Shown here one piece after another: positions 8,542 through 16,718 of a stretch of DNA of 41,012 nt. The stretch spans positions 1 through 41,012 of the forward strand of contig JAFUWN010000085.1 in the NCBI GenBank assembly GCA_017483465.1, in the 5' to 3' direction. The stretch is from Oscillospiraceae bacterium. GTDB taxonomy: Bacteria; Bacillota; Clostridia; Oscillospirales; Ruminococcaceae. Below the pieces are notes generated by a model. That model did no database searches, was not told the DNA's origin, and worked only from the letters and a program-made list of their open reading frames with translations. The stretch's first letter is position 1. Every line of letters begins with the position of its first letter. The position numbers and the translations under genes are program-made.

Positions 8542-9693
8542 TTATTCGCCTTTGAGTACCAGAGCCGGATCGACTTCCGTCGCACTCCGGATCGGCATCA
8601 GACTGGACAGCCCTGTCACGAGAACGGAAACTAAGATTGTAATCGGCACGAGAGCAGGCATAAACGAAATCGAACTGCTGAATACATGAATGCTGACCTG
8701 CTGAGCGAAAATAAATCCGAGTACAGAACCCAGAACCCCTCCGAGACCGCCGAGCATCATGCTTTCACCTAAGAATTCTTTGATAATACTGGTATCAGAA
8801 GCACCGATCGCCTTTCTGAGGCCGATTTCTTTTCTTCGTTCCGTGACGACAGCAGTCATGGTAGTTGCAACACAGATCATTGTCAGAGCCAGTACGACAA
8901 CAGTAACAAGCAGGACAAGAGCCTGTAATTTCGTCAGAACCGTAGTTTCTGAGGCAGTCACTCTCTTGACGAGTCTTGCATTGACAGAAGATACGGTATT
9001 ACTGATCGTATCGGCATAGCCGGACAGTTCATCAGAAGAAGCCGAAACGCTGAGTTCAGCAATATCAATATCTCCGGCTTCTCCTGTAAGAGCTTCCATA
9101 TCAGAAAGAGAGATATATAAATAATCTTCTTCCGAGCCGCCTGTATCGAGAATCCCTGTGATTTCAAATTCTAAAATATTATCCTGAATTGTATCATCAC
9201 CGGAAGCCATTTCAGCAGGTGTATAGCTGACTTCGAGCAATTCTCCGGATTTGAGATTAAAAGATTCAGCCAGAGCCGCACCGACAAGAATCTGACCATC
9301 AGAAGAGGGATATTGTCCCTCAATATGCCAGTAAGGGCTTGTTGACTGTACGCTGGTCATATCTGTAGCCGCAGCGATGACAGGACTTTCATGAATCCGG
9401 ACATTTTCATAGCGATAGGGAGTCACGCCGACCAGCTGATCGGCTTTGATCAGAGCCGCTCCCTGCTGTACATCTTCGAGGGTAATTTTTTCATCAGCGG
9501 CAGTAAAGATCATATTTGCCCCGTAATTACGGAACTGTGCTCCCATCTGACGGGGAACATCATAATAGATTGTCACGAGTCCGGAAAGTACGGTTGCTCC
9601 GATTGCAATCGAAAGCAGAGCGACTAACATTCTGGAACGCCTTCTCATCAGAGAGGCAGTAATCATACGGAAATACATTTGTCTTTTTTTCAT
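8542..9693 (-). CDS. FtsX-type permease 2 of the iron-uptake ABC module
   Basis: A 383-aa permease with an N-terminal helix, an outer domain of about 200 residues, and three C-terminal helices. It ends in a typical MacB/FtsX tail (SATEVDPALVLKGE). It follows the first permease by 18 nt and precedes the ATPase by 16 nt. In Campylobacter the equivalent pair flanks P19 and FTR1 and is needed for full iron use, by established knowledge. The two permeases here differ clearly and would form a heterodimer. Confidence 0.88.
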   Translation of the reverse strand: MKKRQMYFRMITASLMRRRSRMLVALLSIAIGATVLSGLVTIYYDVPRQMGAQFRNYGANMIFTAADEKITLEDVQQGAALIKADQLVGVTPYRYENVRIHESPVIAAATDMTSVQSTSPYWHIEGQYPSSDGQILVGAALAESFNLKSGELLEVSYTPAEMASGDDTIQDNILEFEITGILDTGGSEEDYLYISLSDMEALTGEAGDIDIAELSVSASSDELSGYADTISNTVSSVNARLVKRVTASETTVLTKLQALVLLVTVVVLALTMICVATTMTAVVTERRKEIGLRKAIGASDTSIIKEFLGESMMLGGLGGVLGSVLGFIFAQQVSIHVFSSSISFMPALVPITILVSVLVTGLSSLMPIRSATEVDPALVLKGE

Positions 9694-9711
9694 GATAGAT
9701 TATTCTCCTGA

Positions 9712-11004
9712 TTAATGTCCGCCGTGGAGGACTTCCGCAGGGCGGAGCCGTAACAGCATTCTGATTGCGGGAATACTTCCGGCGAGTGTGACTAAAACAA
9801 CAAGAATGGCAACAATCGGAATCACAACCGGTTTCATGGAAATCGCAGAGCCGAATACTGTATGGCCGATAATCTGAGCGAATCCGAATCCGGCAAAAAA
9901 GCCGATAATCCCGCCGAACACAGCAGTAATAAAGATTTCCGTCAGTACAAGGCCGGAAATGGCACCGTTCTGAGCACCGATTGCTTTCATAAGGCCGATT
10001 TCGCTGCTGCGTTCCATCACGCTTGCGGTAACCAGATTGCAGATACCCAGAGCGGCACCGATCATGCTCAGGATAGTAATTAGAATCATGAGCAGCTGTG
10101 TTTTTTCCATGATCGCACCTTCGGAGTCGGCAACCTGCCGGACGGGAGAAGCAACAGAATCGGTAATTACTTCCTGAATCTGATAGCAGATCGAGCTTGC
10201 ATAAGCTGTACAGTACCAGATTTCATACTGACTGACCGTCAGGGAGCTGGGGTCTTTGGCGGCTTTTTCGGCAAGTTCGTTATCGGGAGTTGTCAGGGCA
10301 CTGACTTCAATGCTGTCGATACAGCCGTCAAGATCAGCCAGCTCCTGCACAGCATTGAGCGGAGCAAAGATCTGATCATCTTCCTCGCCGCCTGCATCGA
10401 AAATACCGGCGATTTTAAAAATTTTCCCGCCGTCAGAGCCTTTCACATGGATGGTATTTCCGACAGAGAGATTTAATTTCTTTGCCAGAGCCGTGCCGAT
10501 CATAGCAGAATCTTCCTGATTTGAGGATTGTTCATCAAGCCAGTCACCGGATTCGATTTCCCACCAGCTTCGCAGACCGGCAATTCCGGCATCGAGCTGT
10601 TCTCCGGTAGGGAGTTCCATATGATGATTGAACCAGCTGCCGATTATTTTAATTTCAGAGCCGTCATCAAGTGTACTGTTTACGGTCACAAAAGGAGCAT
10701 AATCGACAATATTGAACGCCCAGAAAATCGTTTTGATTTTGCCGAGTTCATCTTCACGGAGATAAGCACCGGTATTCTGACCGCCCTCGACTTCGTATAA
10801 TTCATTCAGAACGGAAGCCGATTTCGGAACAACTGTGATATTGGCTCCGTAAGTTTTGAGTTCCTGATTGACTTTATCACCGACATCAAACATTACACTG
10901 AGCATAGCTGCTGCAAGAGAAGCACCGAGGGCGATAGTAAAAGCGATCATCAGCATTTTTTTCCACTGCCGGAGCAGAGTTCCTTTGATCATTCTGAAAA
11001 ACAT
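9712..11004 (-). CDS. FtsX-type permease 1 of the iron-uptake ABC module
   Basis: A 430-aa permease with the same four-helix layout as its neighbour and a longer outer domain (about residues 40-300). It ends in RLRPAEVLHGGH. The frame opens at 11058, but the ATG at 11004 (MFFRMIKGTLLRQWKK) has a proper GGAG site 10 nt upstream and matches the family N-terminus. It lies 16 nt after the DUF2318 gene. Confidence 0.88.
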   Translation of the reverse strand: MFFRMIKGTLLRQWKKMLMIAFTIALGASLAAAMLSVMFDVGDKVNQELKTYGANITVVPKSASVLNELYEVEGGQNTGAYLREDELGKIKTIFWAFNIVDYAPFVTVNSTLDDGSEIKIIGSWFNHHMELPTGEQLDAGIAGLRSWWEIESGDWLDEQSSNQEDSAMIGTALAKKLNLSVGNTIHVKGSDGGKIFKIAGIFDAGGEEDDQIFAPLNAVQELADLDGCIDSIEVSALTTPDNELAEKAAKDPSSLTVSQYEIWYCTAYASSICYQIQEVITDSVASPVRQVADSEGAIMEKTQLLMILITILSMIGAALGICNLVTASVMERSSEIGLMKAIGAQNGAISGLVLTEIFITAVFGGIIGFFAGFGFAQIIGHTVFGSAISMKPVVIPIVAILVVLVTLAGSIPAIRMLLRLRPAEVLHGGH

Positions 11005-11020
11005 AGAGTCTGCTCCTTTC

Positions 11021-12292
11021 TTATTTGAATTCTTTCTCGAATTCGGCAAGGCCGTCAACAGGAACGAGAATTTTCCCGTTTTCGATACTATAGGGAATTA
11101 CAATAGGATTACAGCCGCCTTTGAAGCCGATTGTATTGATATTCATCACGACATCACAGAGATTGCAGACGACCTGACCGTCTTTTTCGTAATAGCCTGT
11201 TTCACCGCAGATATCGCAGGCATCCAGACCGATGCCGTAAGAAGAAGAATTCGGTTTCTTGATGACAATAAATCTGATAGCGACATCATTTTCAGTCGTA
11301 TAGGCAAATCTGTGCAGATGACCGTCCTCGACCTGTTCAAAGCTGACTTCAACATTGCCGTTCACGACAGGAGCGTCTTCCACCGGAGAGAGTTCTATTT
11401 CTCTGTTGGCAATGACTTTGAGTTCCGTCAGGTTGAGCAGACTCAGTACCAGACAGGTACAGGCAAGGCCGGCCCATCTTTTATTGATCAGCCATTTTTT
11501 AAGAATTTTTCTTTTTTCGGCAGGTGTTTTATAAGGTTCATTGACATGAGCACTCTTAATCCAGATCAGCACCGGAATCAAAATTGTGACGATCATAATG
11601 CCGAAAATAAACCAGTTGTCATGATTGGAAGAAAACGCCGCAATTTTGAACAGCGAGAAATCACCGAATAATTTATGATTCTGAATCATTTTTTTAGTCA
11701 GCATGATTCTCAGGCACATACTGATCTGCCGGATACCGTTGACTCCGAGAGCCAGACTCAGCACAAGCATCATCTGTGAAGAACTCAGACGAATCAGACC
11801 TTTTCCGGCAGAAAGTCCGGCTAAGAAAACCAGAATCAGGCCGAACAGAATACCAATGACTTTAAAAATAAAAGCAGTTGACAGAACTGATTTTTCAACA
11901 AGCAGAATCGAATACGGATAAATAATCACATTCGGGAGGGCATAAGTCAGGGTAATCATCATAATGACACATAACAAAAAAGAATTTGCTAAGTCGCTGA
12001 CCGGTCTGATGAGTTTTCTGAGTGCCGAAAAAATCCAGAATAATACCAATGCACACAGAGTAATAAAAAACAGGATTAATATAATTTCGTTCCATTTGGC
12101 AGAAGTCAGCAATTTCGTACCGTTCTTGAGATAAGTAACAGTTCCTGCACCGAGCAGACCGCCGATCAGACCGATCAGAGCGAAAATTCTGCCTGTTTTG
12201 TGAAAACAGTATTTGAGATATTCATAAAGCATACCTGTCAGCAGAGCCATAGAGAGCAGAGCTTCTGTGGTATCTGTAAAATATTTAAGCAT
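11021..12292 (-). CDS. DUF2318-type iron-sulfur or metal-binding polytopic membrane protein
   Basis: A 423-aa protein with about eight to nine membrane helices in the first 290 residues and a soluble C-terminal domain. That domain has a cysteine cluster (DACDICGETGYY, then VVCNLCDVV, then FKGGC), the hallmark of DUF2318 as I know it. The gene sits between P19 and the two permeases in Campylobacter-type iron loci, the same place as here. It probably moves electrons or metal across the membrane; its exact role is unknown. A strong hairpin separates it from the P19 gene upstream. Confidence 0.85.
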   Translation of the reverse strand: MLKYFTDTTEALLSMALLTGMLYEYLKYCFHKTGRIFALIGLIGGLLGAGTVTYLKNGTKLLTSAKWNEIILILFFITLCALVLFWIFSALRKLIRPVSDLANSFLLCVIMMITLTYALPNVIIYPYSILLVEKSVLSTAFIFKVIGILFGLILVFLAGLSAGKGLIRLSSSQMMLVLSLALGVNGIRQISMCLRIMLTKKMIQNHKLFGDFSLFKIAAFSSNHDNWFIFGIMIVTILIPVLIWIKSAHVNEPYKTPAEKRKILKKWLINKRWAGLACTCLVLSLLNLTELKVIANREIELSPVEDAPVVNGNVEVSFEQVEDGHLHRFAYTTENDVAIRFIVIKKPNSSSYGIGLDACDICGETGYYEKDGQVVCNLCDVVMNINTIGFKGGCNPIVIPYSIENGKILVPVDGLAEFEKEFK

Positions 12293-12320
12293 GGAAAGAC
12301 CTCCTTTTTTAGGGATTCTT

Positions 12321-12355
12321 AAAAACGCACAAGTGCGCCGTGCAGGACACGGCGC
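12321..12355 (-). terminator. Intercistronic hairpin pair between P19 and DUF2318 genes
   Basis: A perfect 8-bp GC-rich stem (12335-12342 with 12348-12355, loop 5) overlaps a shorter stem (12326-12329 with 12334-12337). On the minus strand the shorter stem is followed by five Ts (12325-12321). The two stems share bases and exclude each other. It may act as a partial terminator or an mRNA stabiliser that raises the level of FTR1-P19 over the downstream genes. Confidence 0.5.
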
Positions 12356-12383
12356 ATAGATTGTGTATCATAATCGGTAAAAA

Positions 12384-13103
12384 TTACCATTCCTGAGGAG
12401 TATATTCCCAGCCTTCATAAGTAACGGTCAGATTGCCGTCAGCAAAGTAGTCATCAAATGTACCGCCAGGGCCTGTTTCTGCATCGATATGGAGCAGATA
12501 GCCGTTTTCTTCAGGGCTGTGGAAAGTGAATTCCAGAGTATAAACATCAGCCTGATCAAGCTTGATATTTGCACCATAGTGAGGGCCGTCAGAAGCACTC
12601 ATAACCATGAAAGAACCTTTTGCAGCATCAGAGCCGTCAGAAGCGATAACTCTGTAATCAACTGTCATATAAGGCACCCAGTCACCAACACCGAAGCCGA
12701 GGTTATTTTCAAGAGCAGAAACGTCAGCTTCCAGATGGAGATTGAAATCTTCAATGCTCTCATTACCGCCGGACATCGGAACAGGCTGGAAGTATACAGC
12801 AGATACATTCAGGAAACCGCATTCTTCGTCTTCAAAGATCGGAATTTCAGTAAAGCCGGCAGCTTCGTCCGGAGCAGCGGCAGCAGCCTCGCTCTTGACT
12901 TCAGCGTCAGCGGCTTCTGCTGTAGTAGCTTCATCAGCAGCGGAATCAGCCGGAGCTTCAGAGCTGGAATCAGCAGCAGCAGCGGATGTTTCAGCAACAG
13001 AAGAATTTTCTGCTGTAGGTGTAGATTCTGTATTGCCGCCGCAGGCTGTGAGAGACAGAGCCATAGAAGCGAGCAGGGCAATGCCGATTAATTTCTTTGT
13101 CAT
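12384..13103 (-). CDS. P19/Tp34-family iron-binding lipoprotein
   Basis: A 239-aa lipoprotein with signal and lipobox LTAC (Cys21), a Ser/Ala/Glu-rich tether of about 65 residues, and a P19/Tp34 domain (PF10634 type). Family hallmarks are visible: HLEADVSAL, GFGVGDWVPYMTVDY and ASDGPHYGANIKL. The His of HLEAD and the His of DGPHYG belong to the known metal site, along with a Met near PVPMSGG. P19 proteins bind Fe and Cu outside the membrane and work with an FTR1 permease, which is encoded immediately upstream. AGGAGG lies 9 nt before the ATG. Confidence 0.92.
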   Translation of the reverse strand: MTKKLIGIALLASMALSLTACGGNTESTPTAENSSVAETSAAAADSSSEAPADSAADEATTAEAADAEVKSEAAAAAPDEAAGFTEIPIFEDEECGFLNVSAVYFQPVPMSGGNESIEDFNLHLEADVSALENNLGFGVGDWVPYMTVDYRVIASDGSDAAKGSFMVMSASDGPHYGANIKLDQADVYTLEFTFHSPEENGYLLHIDAETGPGGTFDDYFADGNLTVTYEGWEYTPQEW

Positions 13104-13185
13104 TGTTCATTTCCTCCTAAATCAATTCTGACAAAAATTTTTAAATTTTATATTTCAACCTGATAAAAATCAGGATGAAAGGCTG

Positions 13186-14853
13186 TTATGCTTTTGCCTT
13201 TTCAGGCTTTTGTCTGGCAGGTTTCTGCTTGGGTTTGAGTTCTTCTTCAAACTGTTCATCAGATTCTGTCAGGAAGTGAATCCCCTCTCCGATACTGATC
13301 AGAACAGGAATGCCGGACCAGCATGTTGCAAAATAGAGCAGACCTTTGCCGTATTTGCCGAGATAGAATTTGTGAATCCCCAGACCGCCGAGTACAATCG
13401 CAAGTACACCGGCTTCCCTGCGGTTTCTGGAATTCCATTTCTGCATGATGAAAATCATGATCGTGATGAAAATCAGGATCAACTGCGGAACAAGCGTTTC
13501 CAGACAAGGATAGATTCCCAGAACATCAAAGAAATTATTGGAGGGAATCAGATTTGCCAGGATTGCCGGAGAAGTCATCGTCATGACATCGCCTTCGATC
13601 AGTTCTCTGATGCCAGAGCCTAAGAACGAGATTGACATCACGAACATCAGAATGCTTGTACCCAGGAAGAAAGGCCGGATCGGGAGCTTGACACTCAGGA
13701 ATCTGATTGCTAAGAAAACGAATACTAAGATGACGCAGCCAACTCCGAAACCGCCCCAGACATAGGGGGTATCATCAGGGTCAGACAGCAGAGGCTGATA
13801 GAAAAGAATCACTTCAGCCCCCTCACGGAATACAGCTAAGAAAGCAGTAAAACCGAGAGTAAAGACATTTCCTGTTTCAGCGGAGATTTTAATCTGTTCG
13901 TCAATATATTTCGTCCACGCTTCGGATTCGGCTTTTGAGACCATCCAGTTGCTGACATAGAACAGCACGAGTACGGCGATCAGAGCAGTAATGCCCTCGA
14001 TAATTTCCTGATTGGCACTGTTTGCGAGTTTCAGCAGACTGAGCAGCCATGCACAGAGGAAGCTTGCCGCAATTGCCAGGACACATCCGGCATATACGAA
14101 CTTGAGCTTGTCTTTATTGCCGGACTTGACTAAATAAGCGATAATCGCACCGACAACCAGAATAGCTTCCAGGCCTTCTCTGACGATAATACCGAGACAA
14201 GCCATAAATGTTACCCATCCGCCGCCGCCGCCTCCGACACTGACAGCATTTGCCGAAGGTGTGACAGAAGTCGTTTCTGCCTGAGTTTCTTCGGCCGGAG
14301 CATTGGTATCTGCCTGAACGGCTTCTTCGGCCTGTGTTTCAGCAGAAGCAGAATTTCCGTCTTTGGAGAGGCCGCTTGTGCCGGTATCGCCCACGCCGTC
14401 GAGTTTATTGGCATCTGTATGAAGCATTTCACTGAGCTTGCTCAGTTCGGTAAAGAATTCGTCTGTTGTGCCGTTATTTTTGGTTACCGTCTTGCAGGCA
14501 CTGAACTGAAGTTCGACTTCTGTTTTACGGCTTCCGGCGATATAGCCCATAGCCACACGTTCAAAGCCGGTTGTTTCATAATAGCCGTAATACGCAGCAT
14601 TTACAGCAGAATGTGCATTTTTGGCATCGCCTGCCTGATAGAGTTCATCAGCAGCGGTAAGTACAGCATCCATCGCATTGGCGACATCATTCCACGTTCC
14701 GGAAGGAGCACCGGTCTGTTTGTATTCTTCCCATGTAGCAATATATTCTCCTGCGGCAGAGACAGCGAGCTGTCCGAAACAGGAAAGAATACATGCAATT
14801 GTCAGCAGCAGCGTACTGACAGCACAGAACAGCCGTTTTTTCTGTAACGGCAT
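13186..14853 (-). CDS. FTR1-family iron permease with N-terminal outer domain and C-terminal TM2 domain
   Basis: A 555-aa high-affinity iron permease. In order it has: signal peptide (1-34), a helical outer domain (about 35-150), a Thr/Glu/Ala linker (165-205), the FTR1 seven-helix core with the two iron-binding motifs REGLEA (225-230) and REGAEV (343-348), then a TM2 domain (about 478-530, GGLGIHKFYLGK) and a basic Lys/Pro tail. The TM2 fusion is not part of the standard family. The ATG at 14853 has GGAGG 9 nt upstream; an earlier in-frame ATG at 14901 lacks a site. It is the first gene of the iron block, behind a 190-nt leader. Confidence 0.92.
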   Translation of the reverse strand: MPLQKKRLFCAVSTLLLTIACILSCFGQLAVSAAGEYIATWEEYKQTGAPSGTWNDVANAMDAVLTAADELYQAGDAKNAHSAVNAAYYGYYETTGFERVAMGYIAGSRKTEVELQFSACKTVTKNNGTTDEFFTELSKLSEMLHTDANKLDGVGDTGTSGLSKDGNSASAETQAEEAVQADTNAPAEETQAETTSVTPSANAVSVGGGGGGWVTFMACLGIIVREGLEAILVVGAIIAYLVKSGNKDKLKFVYAGCVLAIAASFLCAWLLSLLKLANSANQEIIEGITALIAVLVLFYVSNWMVSKAESEAWTKYIDEQIKISAETGNVFTLGFTAFLAVFREGAEVILFYQPLLSDPDDTPYVWGGFGVGCVILVFVFLAIRFLSVKLPIRPFFLGTSILMFVMSISFLGSGIRELIEGDVMTMTSPAILANLIPSNNFFDVLGIYPCLETLVPQLILIFITIMIFIMQKWNSRNRREAGVLAIVLGGLGIHKFYLGKYGKGLLYFATCWSGIPVLISIGEGIHFLTESDEQFEEELKPKQKPARQKPEKAKA

Positions 14854-14861
14854 TTTCAGGA

Positions 14862-14989
14862 CCTCCTTGTTTTTATAGTATATTTCCCTATAGCAAGCCA
14901 TTTTTAGTTAGTTCAAACTAACCATGATACAGGATTCCCTGCACAATAAAGGCAAGGAGGGACTGCTGTGCGGAGTTCCGACAGCAGTC
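14862..14989 (-). promoter_or_regulatory. Leader of the FTR1 operon with hairpin and possible anti-Shine-Dalgarno
   Basis: In the mRNA a long stem (14961-14969 with 14981-14989, extended by CGGA/TCCG inside) is followed by CCUCCUUG (14960-14953). This is perfectly complementary to the 8-nt CAAGGAGG at 14869-14862 that serves the FTR1 start. Pairing would hide the ribosome site. Whether a ligand or protein controls this cannot be seen. Confidence 0.4.
14907..14922. promoter_or_regulatory. Palindrome in the FTR1 leader, possible metalloregulator operator
   Basis: A perfect inverted repeat, GTTAGTT CA AACTAAC. TTAG/CTAA half-sites are reminiscent of DtxR/IdeR boxes rather than Fur boxes. It could also be the stem of an RNA hairpin. 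Confidence 0.4.
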
Positions 14990-15046
14990 ACATTATCTGA
15001 AAAATTCTGAGCAAATATTACATCACAGATAAATCCTACAAGAAAT

Positions 15047-15075
15047 ATTTTAGCATAGTCTAACTGAAAAATCAA
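15047..15075 (-). promoter_or_regulatory. Promoter of the iron-uptake operon with overlapping TTAG-N6-CTAA site
   Basis: TTGATT (15075-15070), a 17-nt spacer and TAAAAT (15052-15047) on the minus strand. An imperfect palindrome TTAG-N6-CTAA (15050-15063) covers the upstream part of the -10, where a repressor would block RNA polymerase. The rest of the gap 14854-15182 shows no gene that I can support. Confidence 0.6.
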
Positions 15076-15182
15076 GTCTGTACGGAAGATTTGTAAGCTG
15101 AAACAAAAAATTCGCATTCCTGAGAAAGATATTAGTCACAACAAACAGAAATACAGATACACAAGTTAGCTTTGGTTTACAA

Positions 15183-16643
15183 TCAGGATTTATTTTCCGG
15201 TTTGCTGAGGCTGATGCAGACTCCGGCGAGCATCCAGAAAAGCGGTGCGGAGGTGATACCGCTGATTCCGATCAGCATCAGAAGAAGATATACTATCACA
15301 GAACTGAAAATGCTGAAATACAGCCAGCTGTCCTGTTGTTTGCAGGCTTTTGCACCCCGGATGAGAGTCAGAATCATCAGGGCAAGGAACAGCAGCAGCA
15401 TGGGAATGCCCAGTGTTCCGGCAAGATGGAGATAATAATTATAGCATCTGTCAAAAACATTGGGATTGCTGGCAATGATACGATTCTGGTATAACTGCGG
15501 ATAAACAAGACTGTCGGGGCCGCTTCCGGCGAGAGGGTATTTTTTAATGATTGCAAGTGTATTTTTCCAGAGATAGCCATAAGAATCGGACAGGCTTGTG
15601 ATTTCAAAACTGCCGTTAGGATTGGCAGAACCGTTCCGGACATAATAGCCGCTCACAGCGAGCCGGTAGGAACTGTCTTCCCAGATAATACCGCCGTCAT
15701 AGAAAGTGAAATGATTGGAAATCTGAACATTTTCTCCGGTTTCACGGCTGTAGGTTTGATTGAGAGCAGGAGAAAACCAGCTCCAGACAAACGCAAGCAG
15801 AACGGCAATTACTGCTGTTATGATACAGGGAGTCAGTTTTTTTCCTGCTTTTTTCACAAGTGCATAGACCAGAGCGATCAGAATCGCAAGAACTGTGCCG
15901 ATCACACCGATCAGGCATTGTGTCCGGATCGCCGTCATAGCAAAGCAGAAAATACAGATCAGGTTGATCAGTTTCTGTTTGCTGTCTTCTGTGAAAACGG
16001 CTTCTGTAAAGGCAGGAATCATGAGGAGAGTCAGAATCAGGGCTAAGAAAACGGGGCTTCCGGCCAGTCCGGATGGCAGACAGAGATCAAATAACAGCAG
16101 CGGTTCCAGATTTCTGTAATAATCCGGAAAGCCGATCGGCAGCATCTGGAGCAGACTCCAGAAACATTCGGCAAGCCCCATATAATACATGCCGTGGAGA
16201 AGTTTCAGACGGTTATCATCTGTGCCGAGCTGTGCTCCGAGCAGAAAGAAACTGCCATAGAACAGCAAAGAAAGCCAGCCTTCGCTTCTGCCGTCAGAAC
16301 CGAACAGAGAAATGCTGTAGAAATAAGAATTATACAGGCTGACCAGTCCCCAGATCAGCATTGCCCCCAGCAGATACGCAGGGAGATAGAGCTTTTTTGG
16401 TGTTTCGTCTTTCATGAATCCGATAAATACAAATACGATTGCAAATACACCAATGATAGACAGAGCCATGCCCGGAACGCTGTAGACTTTGAAAAATTCC
16501 AGCGGAATGCTGAACAGCGGCATCAGAATCAGAAAGCCTGTCAGGATTTTGAGATTATAGTCATAATAGCTTTCAGGGGTCATATTGAGAATAAAATTGG
16601 ATTTTTCAGTAGTACCAAAAATCGTTTTTGCCGTTTTCGGCAT
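15183..16643 (-). CDS. O-antigen ligase/Wzy-like polytopic membrane protein
   Basis: A 486-aa protein with about eleven to twelve membrane helices and one large outer loop (about residues 310-390). That loop contains SGYYVRNGSANPNGS and a later YPLAGSGPDSLVYP segment. This general layout is that of O-antigen ligase/polymerase family proteins (WaaL/Wzy), which join glycans on the outer face of the membrane. Sequence signatures in this family are weak, so the substrate is unknown. The ATG at 16643 is chosen over GTG at 16652 because the AAGGAG lies about 8 nt upstream of it. Confidence 0.75.
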   Translation of the reverse strand: MPKTAKTIFGTTEKSNFILNMTPESYYDYNLKILTGFLILMPLFSIPLEFFKVYSVPGMALSIIGVFAIVFVFIGFMKDETPKKLYLPAYLLGAMLIWGLVSLYNSYFYSISLFGSDGRSEGWLSLLFYGSFFLLGAQLGTDDNRLKLLHGMYYMGLAECFWSLLQMLPIGFPDYYRNLEPLLLFDLCLPSGLAGSPVFLALILTLLMIPAFTEAVFTEDSKQKLINLICIFCFAMTAIRTQCLIGVIGTVLAILIALVYALVKKAGKKLTPCIITAVIAVLLAFVWSWFSPALNQTYSRETGENVQISNHFTFYDGGIIWEDSSYRLAVSGYYVRNGSANPNGSFEITSLSDSYGYLWKNTLAIIKKYPLAGSGPDSLVYPQLYQNRIIASNPNVFDRCYNYYLHLAGTLGIPMLLLFLALMILTLIRGAKACKQQDSWLYFSIFSSVIVYLLLMLIGISGITSAPLFWMLAGVCISLSKPENKS

Positions 16644-16683
16644 AAGAATCACTCCTTGGTTAATAAAAAAATAGCAAAAGATA

Positions 16684-16704
16684 AGGGCGGCAAAGAGCCG
16701 CCCT
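16684..16704 (-). terminator. Terminator of rny
   Basis: A perfect 8-bp stem (AGGGCGGC with GCCGCCCT, loop AAAGA) lies 14 nt after the rny stop. On the minus strand it is followed by a T-rich but interrupted tract, so read-through into the next gene is plausible. Confidence 0.65.
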
Positions 16705-16718
16705 GACGTAACGTCTGT

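Noticed and set aside
12489-13131. Overlapping plus-strand frames opposite the P19 gene
   Set aside because: They come from the Ala/Glu/Ser-rich tether of the P19 lipoprotein read in reverse.
14908-15117. 69-codon frame in the FTR1 leader
   Set aside because: It begins upstream of the predicted transcription start and lacks a ribosome site; the region is better explained by promoter and leader structure.
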